Assembly (NCBI RefSeq): GCF_000739735.1
Contig: NZ_BBJF01000003.1
Location: forward strand, 248,001-312,000
Direction of reading: 5' to 3'
Length of the DNA: 64,000 bases
Origin: Paraburkholderia ginsengisoli NBRC 100965
GTDB lineage: Bacteria > Pseudomonadota > Gammaproteobacteria > Burkholderiales > Burkholderiaceae
Positions 27,661 through 36,663 of the stretch are shown one piece after another. The stretch's first letter is position 1, and each line of letters opens with the position of its first letter. Under the pieces are notes generated by a model. It did not search any database. It saw only the letters and a list, made by a program, of their open reading frames with translations, and was not told the origin of the DNA. The position numbers and the translations under genes are program-made.

Positions 27661-29216
27661 CACGACGCCTCCTTGCCAACAACCGCATCCGTCATCGCCG
27701 GCATAGCCGCCTCGAAGCCGAACGCATTCACGTCGAGCAGCGCGAGCGGCGCGTCAACGCGCGTTTCGAGGTGGAAGCGCCACAGCAGGTTGCGCGCCAC
27801 CTTCAGCCGATACGCGCTCGACGCGCGCATGTCGGTGAGCGGCTGGTAATCGGCGACGAGCGCGTTCATCGCCTGGCGCGCGGTGCTCTCGTTCCAGCTC
27901 GCGCCGGTCAGCACGGCCTCGGTTTGCGCCGCGCGCTTCGGCGTGGCCGCCATGCCGCCGAATGCGATGCGCGCGTGCTCAATCGTGCCGTCGTCGTCGA
28001 GACGCAGCGCGAGCGCCGCGCATACCGCAGAGATGTCCTGATCGTAACGCTTGGCCACCTTGTACGTGCGAAAGCGCAGCGTGCCCGCCGGGCGCGGCAC
28101 GCGCAGCGCCGCGACGAATTCGCCGGACGCGAGCGCGGTTTTCTGATAGCCGAGGTAGAACGCGTCGAGCGGCAGCGTGCGAGTCGCCGCGCCGTGACGC
28201 AGCACGACTTCGGCGCCAAGCGCGAGCAGCGCCGGCATCGAATCGCCGATCGGCGAGCCGTTCGCGACGTTGCCGCCGAGCGTGCCGGCGTTGCGGATCG
28301 GCAGCGACGCGAAGCGCGTCCACAGTTCGGCGAGTTCGGGGTTGTCGGCGGCGAGCGCCGCGTACGCATCTTCGAGCGTGACGGCCGCGCCGATCGTCAG
28401 CGTCTGCGCATCGCGCTCAATGGTCTTCAGTTCGGCGACGTTGCCGATGTACAGGATGTCGCCGAGATCGCGGAACTGCTTGGTGACCCACAGGCCGACG
28501 TCGGTGCTACCGGCCAGCAGCCGCGCGTCGGGATGCGCGGCGCGCAGCGTGGCGAACGCGTCGAGCGTGAGCGGGGCGTGGAAGGTGGGCGAGCCGAACG
28601 CGGCGCCGCGCGTGTCGGGCGCGACGTATTCGAAGGTGTCGGCGCGTCGCAGGTTGAGCAATTGCTTCGCGATGGCCTCGCGGTCCAGCGTCATGCGCGG
28701 GTAGTGCGGATAGTCGAACATCTTTTGCGACGCGTCGACGATCGGCCGGTAGCCGGTGCAGCGGCACAGATTGCCGGACAACGCGGCGTTGATTTCGTCG
28801 CGGGTGGGCAGACCGGCGTCGGCGGGCTGGTTTTCGTACAGCGCCCACATCGACATCACGAAGCCGGGCGTGCAGAAGCCGCATTGCGAGGCGTGGCAAT
28901 CGACCATGGCCTGCTGCACGGGGTGCAGCGTGCCGTCGGCGGCGCGCAGGTCTTCGACGGTGAAGAGCGCCTTGCCATCCAACGTGGGCAGAAACTGGAT
29001 GCACGCGTTGACCGCTTTCAGCGCGAGCGCGCCGCGCGCGTCCAGTTCGCCGACCACCACCGTGCACGCGCCGCAGTCGCCTTCCGCGCAGCCTTCCTTG
29101 GTGCCGGTGCAATGCAAATCCTCGCGCAGGTGCTGAAGCACGGTGCGCGTCGCCGGGATGCCCGCGACCTCGCGGACGGCCCCCTGGTGATAGAAGCGGA
29201 TGGTTTGCGTTGTCAT
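27660..29216 (-). CDS. xdhA: xanthine dehydrogenase, small (FeS/FAD) subunit
   Basis: A 518-residue electron-transfer subunit. The first [2Fe-2S] cluster lies in TGTKEGCAEGDCGACTVVVG (residues about 35-54) and the second in CHASQCGFCTPGF plus GNLCRCTGYRP (residues about 100-150). The FAD domain (about 200-370) and the CO-dehydrogenase-flavoprotein C-terminal domain complete it. It passes electrons to NAD+. ATG 29216 is chosen because the ferredoxin fold starts there; further upstream the frame runs through the promoter region. First gene of the five-gene purine operon. Confidence 0.94.
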   Translation of the reverse strand: MTTQTIRFYHQGAVREVAGIPATRTVLQHLREDLHCTGTKEGCAEGDCGACTVVVGELDARGALALKAVNACIQFLPTLDGKALFTVEDLRAADGTLHPVQQAMVDCHASQCGFCTPGFVMSMWALYENQPADAGLPTRDEINAALSGNLCRCTGYRPIVDASQKMFDYPHYPRMTLDREAIAKQLLNLRRADTFEYVAPDTRGAAFGSPTFHAPLTLDAFATLRAAHPDARLLAGSTDVGLWVTKQFRDLGDILYIGNVAELKTIERDAQTLTIGAAVTLEDAYAALAADNPELAELWTRFASLPIRNAGTLGGNVANGSPIGDSMPALLALGAEVVLRHGAATRTLPLDAFYLGYQKTALASGEFVAALRVPRPAGTLRFRTYKVAKRYDQDISAVCAALALRLDDDGTIEHARIAFGGMAATPKRAAQTEAVLTGASWNESTARQAMNALVADYQPLTDMRASSAYRLKVARNLLWRFHLETRVDAPLALLDVNAFGFEAAMPAMTDAVVGKEAS

Positions 29217-29536
29217 GGCGAATCCGAGAGACAGTGCGGACCGGGCGCGCGTTACGCATGGGGTCGCCAAAGCCGGCCTCGCGCACGTAGATCGCCATCC
29301 AGGTCCGAAGATAGCATTACCGCGGCCCGAAAATATTTCCCGTGTCGCATGAAGCCTATGCGGCAACGGTCATGACCGCTCGTGACCTCAGTACGATTCG
29401 CGCGCGGGCGGGAAGTTGCGTGGGGCGGCGGGATTGCGTAAGGCAAACGCAAAAACGCCGGCCTTCGGCCGCCGCGAACGGCGACGCGAAGTCCGGCGTG
29501 GTATCGGTGCGGAAAGCGGCGAAGCGCGCCGCGCGC
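29217..29536. other. regulatory gap upstream of xdhA
   Basis: About 320 bases without a gene. The left part should carry the promoter of the purine operon (minus strand); a -10-like TATCTT occurs there but no clear -35. A perfect 12-bp palindrome CGGTCATGACCG lies at 29367-29378 and is a possible operator. The right part holds the dsbB terminator at 29450-29475. Confidence 0.4.
29450..29475 (-). terminator. rho-independent terminator after dsbB
   Basis: On the minus strand GCGGCCGAAGGCCGGCG forms a short GC stem followed by TTTTTG. It lies about 60 bases after the dsbB stop. Confidence 0.6.
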
Positions 29537-30091
<555 letters not shown>

Positions 30092-30189
30092 CTAGCGCGA
30101 ACCCCCGCCCGGACGCACAGCGCGCGATGCCGCGGCAATGCGGACGGCGCCTCGCCCACGCGCCTGCTCGCCTGCTCGCCTGCTCCCGC

Positions 30190-31569
30190 TCAGCGGATCG
30201 CGTTGAGCACCGCCTCGGCGCCGCGGCCGATCGCCAGCAGCGCGTCGTCGGCGTGCGGCGCGCCCGCCAGCATCAGGCCGACCGGCGCGTCGCCGCGCAG
30301 ATGGCAGGGCACCGACAGCGCGCAGGTGTCGAGGAAGTTGAACGCGCTCGGGTTGCGCAGGATCAGCGCGTTGGTACGGCCGAAGGCGTCGTCGTCGTGG
30401 ATCAGATCGGCCACGCGCGGCGGCACGACCGGCACGGTCGGCGCGACCACCGCGTCGAAGCGCTGCCACAGCGTGCGCGCGGCTTCGTCGAGCATCCCCT
30501 CGCGCTCGGCGAGCAGGTCCAGATAGTCGGCCGCGCTGGCCGGCTGGCCTTTGAGAATGCGAGTGAGCACGCGTGGGTCGTACTGCTCGCGATGTTTTTC
30601 AAGCAGCGGCCGGTGCCACGCATACGCTTCGATCGGCGAGAAGCCGAAGCGGTTGATCTCCGGCAGGCGGTCGAGCGGTGCGAACCGCACTTCGCTGACG
30701 ATCGCACCCGCCGCTTCGAGGTGCTTGAGCGCGGTGTCGAGCGCGGCGGCGACCGCGGGCTCGACGCCGTCGGTGACGAAGTGGGTCAGCACGCCGAGGC
30801 GCACGCCTTCGAGCGGCCGCGCAGCCGGAATGCGCGGCTCGAGGCCCGCGAGCATCCGGTCGACCAGCGCGCAGCACGCGACCGACACGCCGATCGGCCC
30901 GAACGAATCGAGCGTCGACGAAAGCGGCACGCCGCCCTGTTTGGGGATGCGGTCGGCGGTCGGCTTGAAGCCGGTCAGTCCGCACAACGCCGCCGGAATG
31001 CGGATCGAGCCGCCGGTGTCGGTACCGAGCGCAACGGCTGCCATGCCGTCGGCGACCGACGCCGCCGCGCCCGACGACGAGCCGCCCGAAATGCGCTCGT
31101 CGCCCTTCACGTTGCGTCGATACGGTGACAACGGATTGCCGTAGTGCGGATTCAGCCCGAGTCCGGAAAAAGCGAACTCGCTCATGTTGGTGCGCCCGAC
31201 GATCACCGCGCCGGCCCGCTTCAAACGCGCAACGGCGACCGCATCGGCCTTCGCGGCGGGCGCGTCGGCGAGCACGATGGAACCGGCGCGGGTCGGCTGG
31301 CCTTCGATGTCGAACAGGTCTTTCACCGAGACCGGAATGCCGGCGAGCGGCGACAGCACCGTGCCGGCCGCGCGCAGACGGTCATGCGCGTCGGCGGCGG
31401 CGCGGGCGCTGGCGGCGTCGACGTGCATGAAGGCGACGTCGCCCTGGCCGGCCGGATCTTCGATCCGTTCGAGCGCGGTTTCGACGAGCGCGCGGCTCGT
31501 GGTGCGGCCGGCGGCGAGGTCGGCGGCAAGCTGGGCAAGCGGCGGAAAGGGCGTGAATTCAGGGGCCAT
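30190..31569 (-). CDS. amidase signature family hydrolase
   Basis: A 459-residue amidase with the catalytic triad region: Lys in PVSVKDLFD (about residue 81), cis-Ser and nucleophile Ser in GGSSSGAAASVADGMAAVAL and GTDTGGSIRIPAA (about 155-185). It hydrolyses a small amide; the substrate is not predictable. It follows the GntR regulator by 142 bases and is on the same strand as the DUF2848 and MFS genes, so it is probably part of the same uptake/catabolic unit. Confidence 0.9.
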   Translation of the reverse strand: MAPEFTPFPPLAQLAADLAAGRTTSRALVETALERIEDPAGQGDVAFMHVDAASARAAADAHDRLRAAGTVLSPLAGIPVSVKDLFDIEGQPTRAGSIVLADAPAAKADAVAVARLKRAGAVIVGRTNMSEFAFSGLGLNPHYGNPLSPYRRNVKGDERISGGSSSGAAASVADGMAAVALGTDTGGSIRIPAALCGLTGFKPTADRIPKQGGVPLSSTLDSFGPIGVSVACCALVDRMLAGLEPRIPAARPLEGVRLGVLTHFVTDGVEPAVAAALDTALKHLEAAGAIVSEVRFAPLDRLPEINRFGFSPIEAYAWHRPLLEKHREQYDPRVLTRILKGQPASAADYLDLLAEREGMLDEAARTLWQRFDAVVAPTVPVVPPRVADLIHDDDAFGRTNALILRNPSAFNFLDTCALSVPCHLRGDAPVGLMLAGAPHADDALLAIGRGAEAVLNAIR

Positions 31570-31711
31570 GATGTCGAGGAGAATCCGGTTGAACCGGGCG
31601 AAGCCGGTCGATCAAAGGGATGCGGCAATTAAAGCGGGCGCTGCCAATGCGATGCAAGTTCGATGCGAATGCGATAGAAAGCGGCCGCGTGTGCTGCGCG
31701 CGCCCGATGCT

Positions 31712-32392
31712 TCAGATACGGTTGAACAGCGTCGCGCGGAACGCCTCGATGTGCTTCTGCACCGATTGACGCGCGCCTGCGGCATCGCGTTCGCGCAGCA
31801 GGCGAAACAGTTCGAGATGTTCTTCGTGGACGTCTTCGAGATGATGCGGCTCCGACAGCGAGATGAACCAGAAACGCAGCGAGCGCTCGTGCAGTCCGCG
31901 CAGGATGTCGGCGAGCACCGCGTTGCGCGAGGCGGCCGAGATCGCCAGATGAAACTCGCGGTCGATGTCCATCATCCCTTCCACGTCGTGCGCGGCCACG
32001 CAGGCCGACGAGCGGTCCAGCAGCGCCTGCATCGCGTCGTAGTCGTGCTGCTGCGCGTGGCGCGCGGCGAGTTCGACGCAGTAGCTTTCGTTGACGAGGC
32101 GCACGTCGATGATCGCCAGCACGTCGTCGAGCGACACCGGCCGGACCATGATGCCCTTTCTCGGCATGATGGTCAGCATGCCTTCGTGAACCAGCCGATG
32201 CAGCGCCTGGTGAACCGGCGTTCTGCCGATCCCGGTCAGGGCCATCAATTCCGCTTCGTTGAGCACCTCGCTCGGCCGCAGCCGCATCGTGATGATCTCG
32301 CGCTTGACGAACGCGTACGCCTGCTCGGCGAGGCTCGCGGTGGCGGTCGCGCGGGTGGGCGGGGAAGGGCGGGCAGTCTGCTGGAGCGTCAT
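31712..32392 (-). CDS. GntR/FCD family transcriptional regulator
   Basis: A 226-residue regulator of the FadR/FCD subgroup: winged helix at residues about 20-85 (LNEAELMALTGIGRTPVHQALHRLVHEGM recognition region), then an all-helical FCD ligand domain with metal-type histidines and Asp/Glu (DIDREFHLAI near 144 and EHLELFRLL near 195). It most likely controls the surrounding transporter, DUF2848 and amidase genes in response to their substrate. ATG 32392 is preferred since upstream in-frame sequence is uncharacteristic. Confidence 0.88.
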   Translation of the reverse strand: MTLQQTARPSPPTRATATASLAEQAYAFVKREIITMRLRPSEVLNEAELMALTGIGRTPVHQALHRLVHEGMLTIMPRKGIMVRPVSLDDVLAIIDVRLVNESYCVELAARHAQQHDYDAMQALLDRSSACVAAHDVEGMMDIDREFHLAISAASRNAVLADILRGLHERSLRFWFISLSEPHHLEDVHEEHLELFRLLRERDAAGARQSVQKHIEAFRATLFNRI

Positions 32393-32498
32393 GAGTGGAG
32401 CTGGCGGGCGATGTCGTCCGCATTGTAGAGCAAGGTTTTGCGCGCACGGAGCGGCGGGTGCGCGCAAGAGGCGGGCGGCGTCGCCCTCTTGCCGCGCT

Positions 32499-33851
32499 TC
32501 ATGCATGCCCCGCCGCGACCTTCGCCGCGTGCTGCACCTTCACGCGCGGCATCAGCAGCGTAACCAGCCCGCCGACGATCAACGCCCCCGCGATCAGCAC
32601 CAGCCCGAACGTCACGCTATGCGTCGCGTCCTTGACGATGCCGAGCACGTACGGGCTCACATAGCCCGCGAGGTTCGCGATCGAGTTGATCACCGCGATC
32701 CCGGCGACGGCCGCCGTGCCTTGCAGGAAGGTCGTCGACATCGACCAGAAAATGCCGAAGCCCGCGAGGATGCCGATATACGCGATCGACAGACCGGTGA
32801 CGGCGAGCGGAATCGAGTTCGTCACCGACGCGCTGCCGAGCAGGCCGCCCGCGCCGATAAAGCAGCACACCGCGTAGTGCCAGCGCCGTTCGCCGGTGAT
32901 GTCCGACGAGCGGCCGATCAGGATCATGCCGATGCCCGCCGCCAGATACGGAATCGCGGTGACGAAACCGTTGGTGACGAGGTTCGTCACGCCGAGATCC
33001 TTGACGATCTGCGGCAGCCAGAACGAGAAGCCCGCGTTGCCGGTGACGAGGCAGAAGTAGATCAGCGTCAGCAGCCAGAAGCGGCCCGAGCGCAGCGCGA
33101 CCGCGAGGCTGTGTTCGGCTCCGGCCGCCTGCGCCGCGCTGTTTTCGCGCGCGATGCGGTTGATGATCACGCGCTTTTCGTCGGCGCTGAGCCACGCGGC
33201 TTCGGCCGGCGTGTTGCGCAACACAGCGAGGGCCCAGAAACCCGCGAGAATCGACGGGATGCCTTCAATCAGGAACATCCACTGCCAGCCGCGCAGCCCG
33301 TGCGCGTCATGCAGCGCGGACATCAGAAAGCCCGACAGCGGCGCGCCGACGATGCCCGCCACCGGAATCGCCGCCATGAACACGGCGACCATCCGTGCGC
33401 GCCGGTCGGACGGAAACCAGAAGGTCAGGTACAGCACCACGCCCGGCACCAGCCCGGCTTCGGCGACGCCGAGGAAAAAGCGCAGCACGTAGAACATCGT
33501 TTCGCTGCGCACGAACATCATCAGGCACGACAGCAGGCCCCACAGCATCGTGATGCGCGCGATCGTGGCGCGCGCGCCGAACTTCTTCAGCAGCAGATTG
33601 CTCGGCACCTCGAACACGAAGTAGCCGAAAAAGAAGATCCCCGCGCCGAGTCCGTACGCCGCGTTCGACAGGCCGAGATCGCCGGTGAACTGCAGCTTCG
33701 CGTAACCGATGTTGACGCGATCCAGATACGACAGCACGTAGACGAGAAACAGGAACGGCATGATGCGCCAGGTGATCTTGTGCAACGCGGCGGCTTCGAG
33801 CCGCGCGTCGGAGGACGCGTCGGCATTGACGGATAGCGAGGGGGAATTCAT
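32499..33851 (-). CDS. MFS transporter, anion:cation symporter type
   Basis: A 450-residue major facilitator with twelve helices and the family signature YLDRVNIGYAKLQF in the first helix/loop, as in ACS transporters for organic anions (glucarate, phthalate, 4-hydroxyphenylacetate types). It lies between the DUF2848 gene (7-base gap) and the GntR gene and probably imports the compound processed by the DUF2848 protein and amidase. ATG 33851 gives the standard N-terminus; the longer in-frame start is within the DUF2848 reading frame region. Confidence 0.9.
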   Translation of the reverse strand: MNSPSLSVNADASSDARLEAAALHKITWRIMPFLFLVYVLSYLDRVNIGYAKLQFTGDLGLSNAAYGLGAGIFFFGYFVFEVPSNLLLKKFGARATIARITMLWGLLSCLMMFVRSETMFYVLRFFLGVAEAGLVPGVVLYLTFWFPSDRRARMVAVFMAAIPVAGIVGAPLSGFLMSALHDAHGLRGWQWMFLIEGIPSILAGFWALAVLRNTPAEAAWLSADEKRVIINRIARENSAAQAAGAEHSLAVALRSGRFWLLTLIYFCLVTGNAGFSFWLPQIVKDLGVTNLVTNGFVTAIPYLAAGIGMILIGRSSDITGERRWHYAVCCFIGAGGLLGSASVTNSIPLAVTGLSIAYIGILAGFGIFWSMSTTFLQGTAAVAGIAVINSIANLAGYVSPYVLGIVKDATHSVTFGLVLIAGALIVGGLVTLLMPRVKVQHAAKVAAGHA

Positions 33852-33858
33852 GCGAGCC

Positions 33859-34545
33859 TCATTCGACGACAGGTAGCGCGCGCACGCGATAGGCATGGCG
33901 CAGCGTGCGGTTCAGGACGGGGTCATGCAGTTCGAGTTCGAGCGCGTCGTCGTCGGCCATCCCGACGATGCCGCCTTGCACCGCCAGCGTGCCGCAGAAC
34001 ATCGCCGCGCCGGGCTGAAGCGGGGCGCGCGCGAGCAGGTCGGCGGCCGGCAGCAGCGACGCGACGCTGCCTTGCTGATAGACGCGCCGCTCGCCGTTCA
34101 CGATCGCATACGCGCGCAACTCCAGCTGATCCCAGTGGCCGGCGACGTCGTCGAAACGCCACGCGTCGCGCGCGAGCGGCTTCGGGCAGACCTGCTTGGA
34201 GACGGTCACGCCGTACGCCTCGACCTCGCGGTCGGTGTGGTCCGAGCCGATCGTGACGAGCAGACCCGCCGGCGTTTGCAGCAGCACGCACTCGGCTTCG
34301 CCGCTCGACTTCACGCCGACCACGTCGATCTGCTCGGCCTGCGTCAGCAGTTCCGCGCCGACGCGGTAGAAGCACGGCGTGGTGGACGGCCGCTTGACGC
34401 CGAGTTCGGCCAGCTCGGCAATGTGATGCTCGATGGCGGCCTGATCGCGGCCGGCCCACCCGGCGATCGTCAGACGGCTTACTTCGACACGCTCCGCACG
34501 GCCTTGGCCGGCACGGTCGACGACATGAAAAGACAACGGCTGCAT
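33859..34545 (-). CDS. DUF2848 family protein
   Basis: A 228-residue protein of the DUF2848 type, distantly related to fumarylacetoacetate-hydrolase folds. Conserved blocks include VKRPSTTPCFYRVG, IGSDHTDRE and VSKQVCPKPLA, the last two likely near the active site. Members are found with amidases and organic-acid transporters; activity is unknown. ATG 34545 has GGGAG eight bases upstream; a GTG immediately before it is in frame. First gene of the minus-strand operon. Confidence 0.82.
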   Translation of the reverse strand: MQPLSFHVVDRAGQGRAERVEVSRLTIAGWAGRDQAAIEHHIAELAELGVKRPSTTPCFYRVGAELLTQAEQIDVVGVKSSGEAECVLLQTPAGLLVTIGSDHTDREVEAYGVTVSKQVCPKPLARDAWRFDDVAGHWDQLELRAYAIVNGERRVYQQGSVASLLPAADLLARAPLQPGAAMFCGTLAVQGGIVGMADDDALELELHDPVLNRTLRHAYRVRALPVVE

Positions 34546-34572
34546 CACTCGACTCCCAAGAAAATATGCAGC

Positions 34573-34591
34573 AAATATTATTGTGATATTT
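34573..34591. promoter_or_regulatory. palindromic operator candidate upstream of the DUF2848 operon
   Basis: The arms AAATAT (34573-34578) and ATATTT (34586-34591) form a perfect inverted repeat with a 7-base spacer in an AT-rich island just upstream of the DUF2848 gene. On the minus strand a TTGAAA -35-like box lies a short way upstream. The likely ligand is the GntR regulator encoded in the same operon (inference). Confidence 0.4.
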
Positions 34592-34711
34592 CACAGGCGT
34601 CCAGCGTTTCAAAAATATTCCGGACGGCTACGTGCGTCGGCGAGGGCGGTGTGTAACGGGCAAATCCCAAGCGCTTCGGACCTTTCCGCGATCCGGCGGG
34701 CCGGATTCGGC

Positions 34712-34720
34712 TGTTACACT
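34712..34720 (+). promoter_or_regulatory. extended -10 promoter of the cation antiporter gene
   Basis: TGTTACACT gives TGn plus TACACT, about 38 bases before the ATG at 34758. No consensus -35 is seen. Confidence 0.5.
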
Positions 34721-34757
34721 GGCCCCTTCGAGATTACTTTTTGTAAGGGCCGCATCC

Positions 34758-36515
34758 ATGCACCAAGGCATTGGCTTCATTCAGGATCTGGCGGTCGTGA
34801 TGGCGCTCGCCGGCGTCGTCACCGTGCTGTTCCATCGCCTGAAACAGCCGGTGGTGCTCGGGTACATCGCCGCCGGCGTGATCATCGGACCGTACACGCC
34901 GCCGTTCCAGTTGATCCACGATGAGCAGACCATCCAGACGCTCGGCGAACTCGGCGTGGTGTTCCTGATGTTTTCGCTGGGGCTCGAATTCAGTCTGCGC
35001 AAGCTCTTTCAGGTCGGCGCGACGGCGATCGTCGCGGCGCTCTCCGAAATCGTGCTGATGCTGTGGATCGGCTACGAGATCGGCAGCGCGTTCGGCTGGA
35101 GCCCGATGGACTCGCTGTTCCTCGGCGCGATCCTCGCAATTTCGTCGACCACGATCATCGTCAAGGCGCTGTCCGAACTGGGCCTGAAGCGCGAGAGTTT
35201 CGCGCAGCTGGTGTTCGGCATTCTGATCGTCGAGGACATTCTCGGCATCGCGATGCTCGTGCTGTTGACCGGCATCGCGCAGACCGGGCAGTTGAGCGCC
35301 GGTCTCGCGATGGTCACACTGGGCAAGCTGCTGCTGTTCATGACGGTGTCGCTGCTGATCGGCGTGCTGGTGGTGCCGCGCGCGTTGAACTACGTCGCGC
35401 GCGCGCGCAGCGACGAGATGCTGCTGGTGTCGGTGCTCGGCTTCTGCTTCGGCTTCTGCCTGCTGGTGGTCAAGCTCGATTACAGCATCGCGCTCGGCGC
35501 GTTCCTGATCGGCGCGATCATGGCCGAGTCGCGCCATCTGCATCGGATCGAACATCTGATCGCGCCGCTGCGCGATGCGTTCTCCGCGATCTTCTTCGTG
35601 ACGATCGGCCTGATGCTGAACCCCACCGTGCTGCTCGACTACGCCGGGCCGATCGCGGTGATCACGGTGGCGGTGATCGTCGGCAAGATCGTGTCGTGCG
35701 GGCTCGGCACTTTTCTCGCCGGCAAGGACGGACGCACGTCGATGCGCGTCGGCATGACCGTTTCGCAGATCGGCGAGTTCTCGTTCATCATCGCGTCGCT
35801 CGGCGTGACGCTGAAGGTGACGAGCGCGTTTCTCTATCCGATCGCGGTGGCGGTGTCGGCATTGACCACGCTGTTCACGCCGTATCTGATCCGCGCGGCC
35901 GATCCGCTGACCCGGCGCGTCGCTCAGGCGATGCCGAGCACGCTCGCCAATGTGTTCAGCCTGTACGGCCAGTGGTTGCGTAGCCTGAGCACGGGCAGCG
36001 GCGAGCCGACGCTCTTCAGCCTGACGCGGCGGATCATCTTGCAGATCGCGGTCAACCTGGCGCTGGTCGCCGCGATCTTTCTGGCCGTGTCGTACAGCGC
36101 GCCCTATACCGGCAAGCTGCTCGCGCACTGGTTGAGCTCCGAGCCGATGCAGCGCGTGGTGCAATGGAGCGTCGCGCTGGTCGTGTCGATGCCGTTCCTG
36201 GTCGCGGTCTATCGCAAGACCAAGTCGCTCGCGCTGCTGCTCGCCGAAGTCAGCGTGCAGCCGGCGACGGCCGGGCGTTTCACGAGCGCCATCCGTTATG
36301 CGATCTCCGATCTGGTGCCGGTGGTGTCGATGGTCGGCGTGTTTCTGCTGGTGGCGGCGCTGTCGGGCAGCATCCTGCCGCCGACCGGGCTGCTCGCCGT
36401 GGTGCTGATCTGCGCGGCGATCCTGCTCGCGCTTGCATGGCGCTGGTGCGTAAAGATCCATGCGTCGATGCAGATCGCGTTGCGTGAGACGTTCGAAGAA
36501 CAGCCCGATCCATGA
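34758..36515 (+). CDS. CPA2 family monovalent cation:proton antiporter (KefB/KefC-like, no RCK domain)
   Basis: A 585-residue antiporter. Residues about 1-385 form the Na/H-exchanger fold with VFLMFSLGLEFSLRKL (about residue 70), FLGAILAISSTTII and IVEDILGIAML (about 150), the ion-site Asp being in VED. The C-terminal third has additional membrane helices (VALVVSMPFLVAVYRK, VVSMVGVFLLVAAL) instead of the usual cytosolic RCK/TrkA-N domain, so it is not a glutathione-gated Kef of the classical form. A single gene with its own promoter. Confidence 0.85.
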   Translation: MHQGIGFIQDLAVVMALAGVVTVLFHRLKQPVVLGYIAAGVIIGPYTPPFQLIHDEQTIQTLGELGVVFLMFSLGLEFSLRKLFQVGATAIVAALSEIVLMLWIGYEIGSAFGWSPMDSLFLGAILAISSTTIIVKALSELGLKRESFAQLVFGILIVEDILGIAMLVLLTGIAQTGQLSAGLAMVTLGKLLLFMTVSLLIGVLVVPRALNYVARARSDEMLLVSVLGFCFGFCLLVVKLDYSIALGAFLIGAIMAESRHLHRIEHLIAPLRDAFSAIFFVTIGLMLNPTVLLDYAGPIAVITVAVIVGKIVSCGLGTFLAGKDGRTSMRVGMTVSQIGEFSFIIASLGVTLKVTSAFLYPIAVAVSALTTLFTPYLIRAADPLTRRVAQAMPSTLANVFSLYGQWLRSLSTGSGEPTLFSLTRRIILQIAVNLALVAAIFLAVSYSAPYTGKLLAHWLSSEPMQRVVQWSVALVVSMPFLVAVYRKTKSLALLLAEVSVQPATAGRFTSAIRYAISDLVPVVSMVGVFLLVAALSGSILPPTGLLAVVLICAAILLALAWRWCVKIHASMQIALRETFEEQPDP

Positions 36516-36588
36516 GCCGGTAACCGCGCGGCCACGACAGCGAGTTCCCTCGTCACGCCCGCAACAATGTGAGCAATTGTGTGCGGGT

Positions 36589-36617
36589 TTGCCGGGTGTG
36601 CTGGGCTAGCGGATAAT
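36589..36617 (+). promoter_or_regulatory. sigma-70 promoter for the glutamine amidotransferase-like gene
   Basis: TTGCCG (36589-36594), a 17-base spacer and GATAAT (36612-36617) match the sigma-70 consensus well. Predicted start about 36624. Confidence 0.55.
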
Positions 36618-36663
36618 CAGGGCATATTCATTCGTTCGCGTGGAAGGCGCCTGTCTGACTGTC

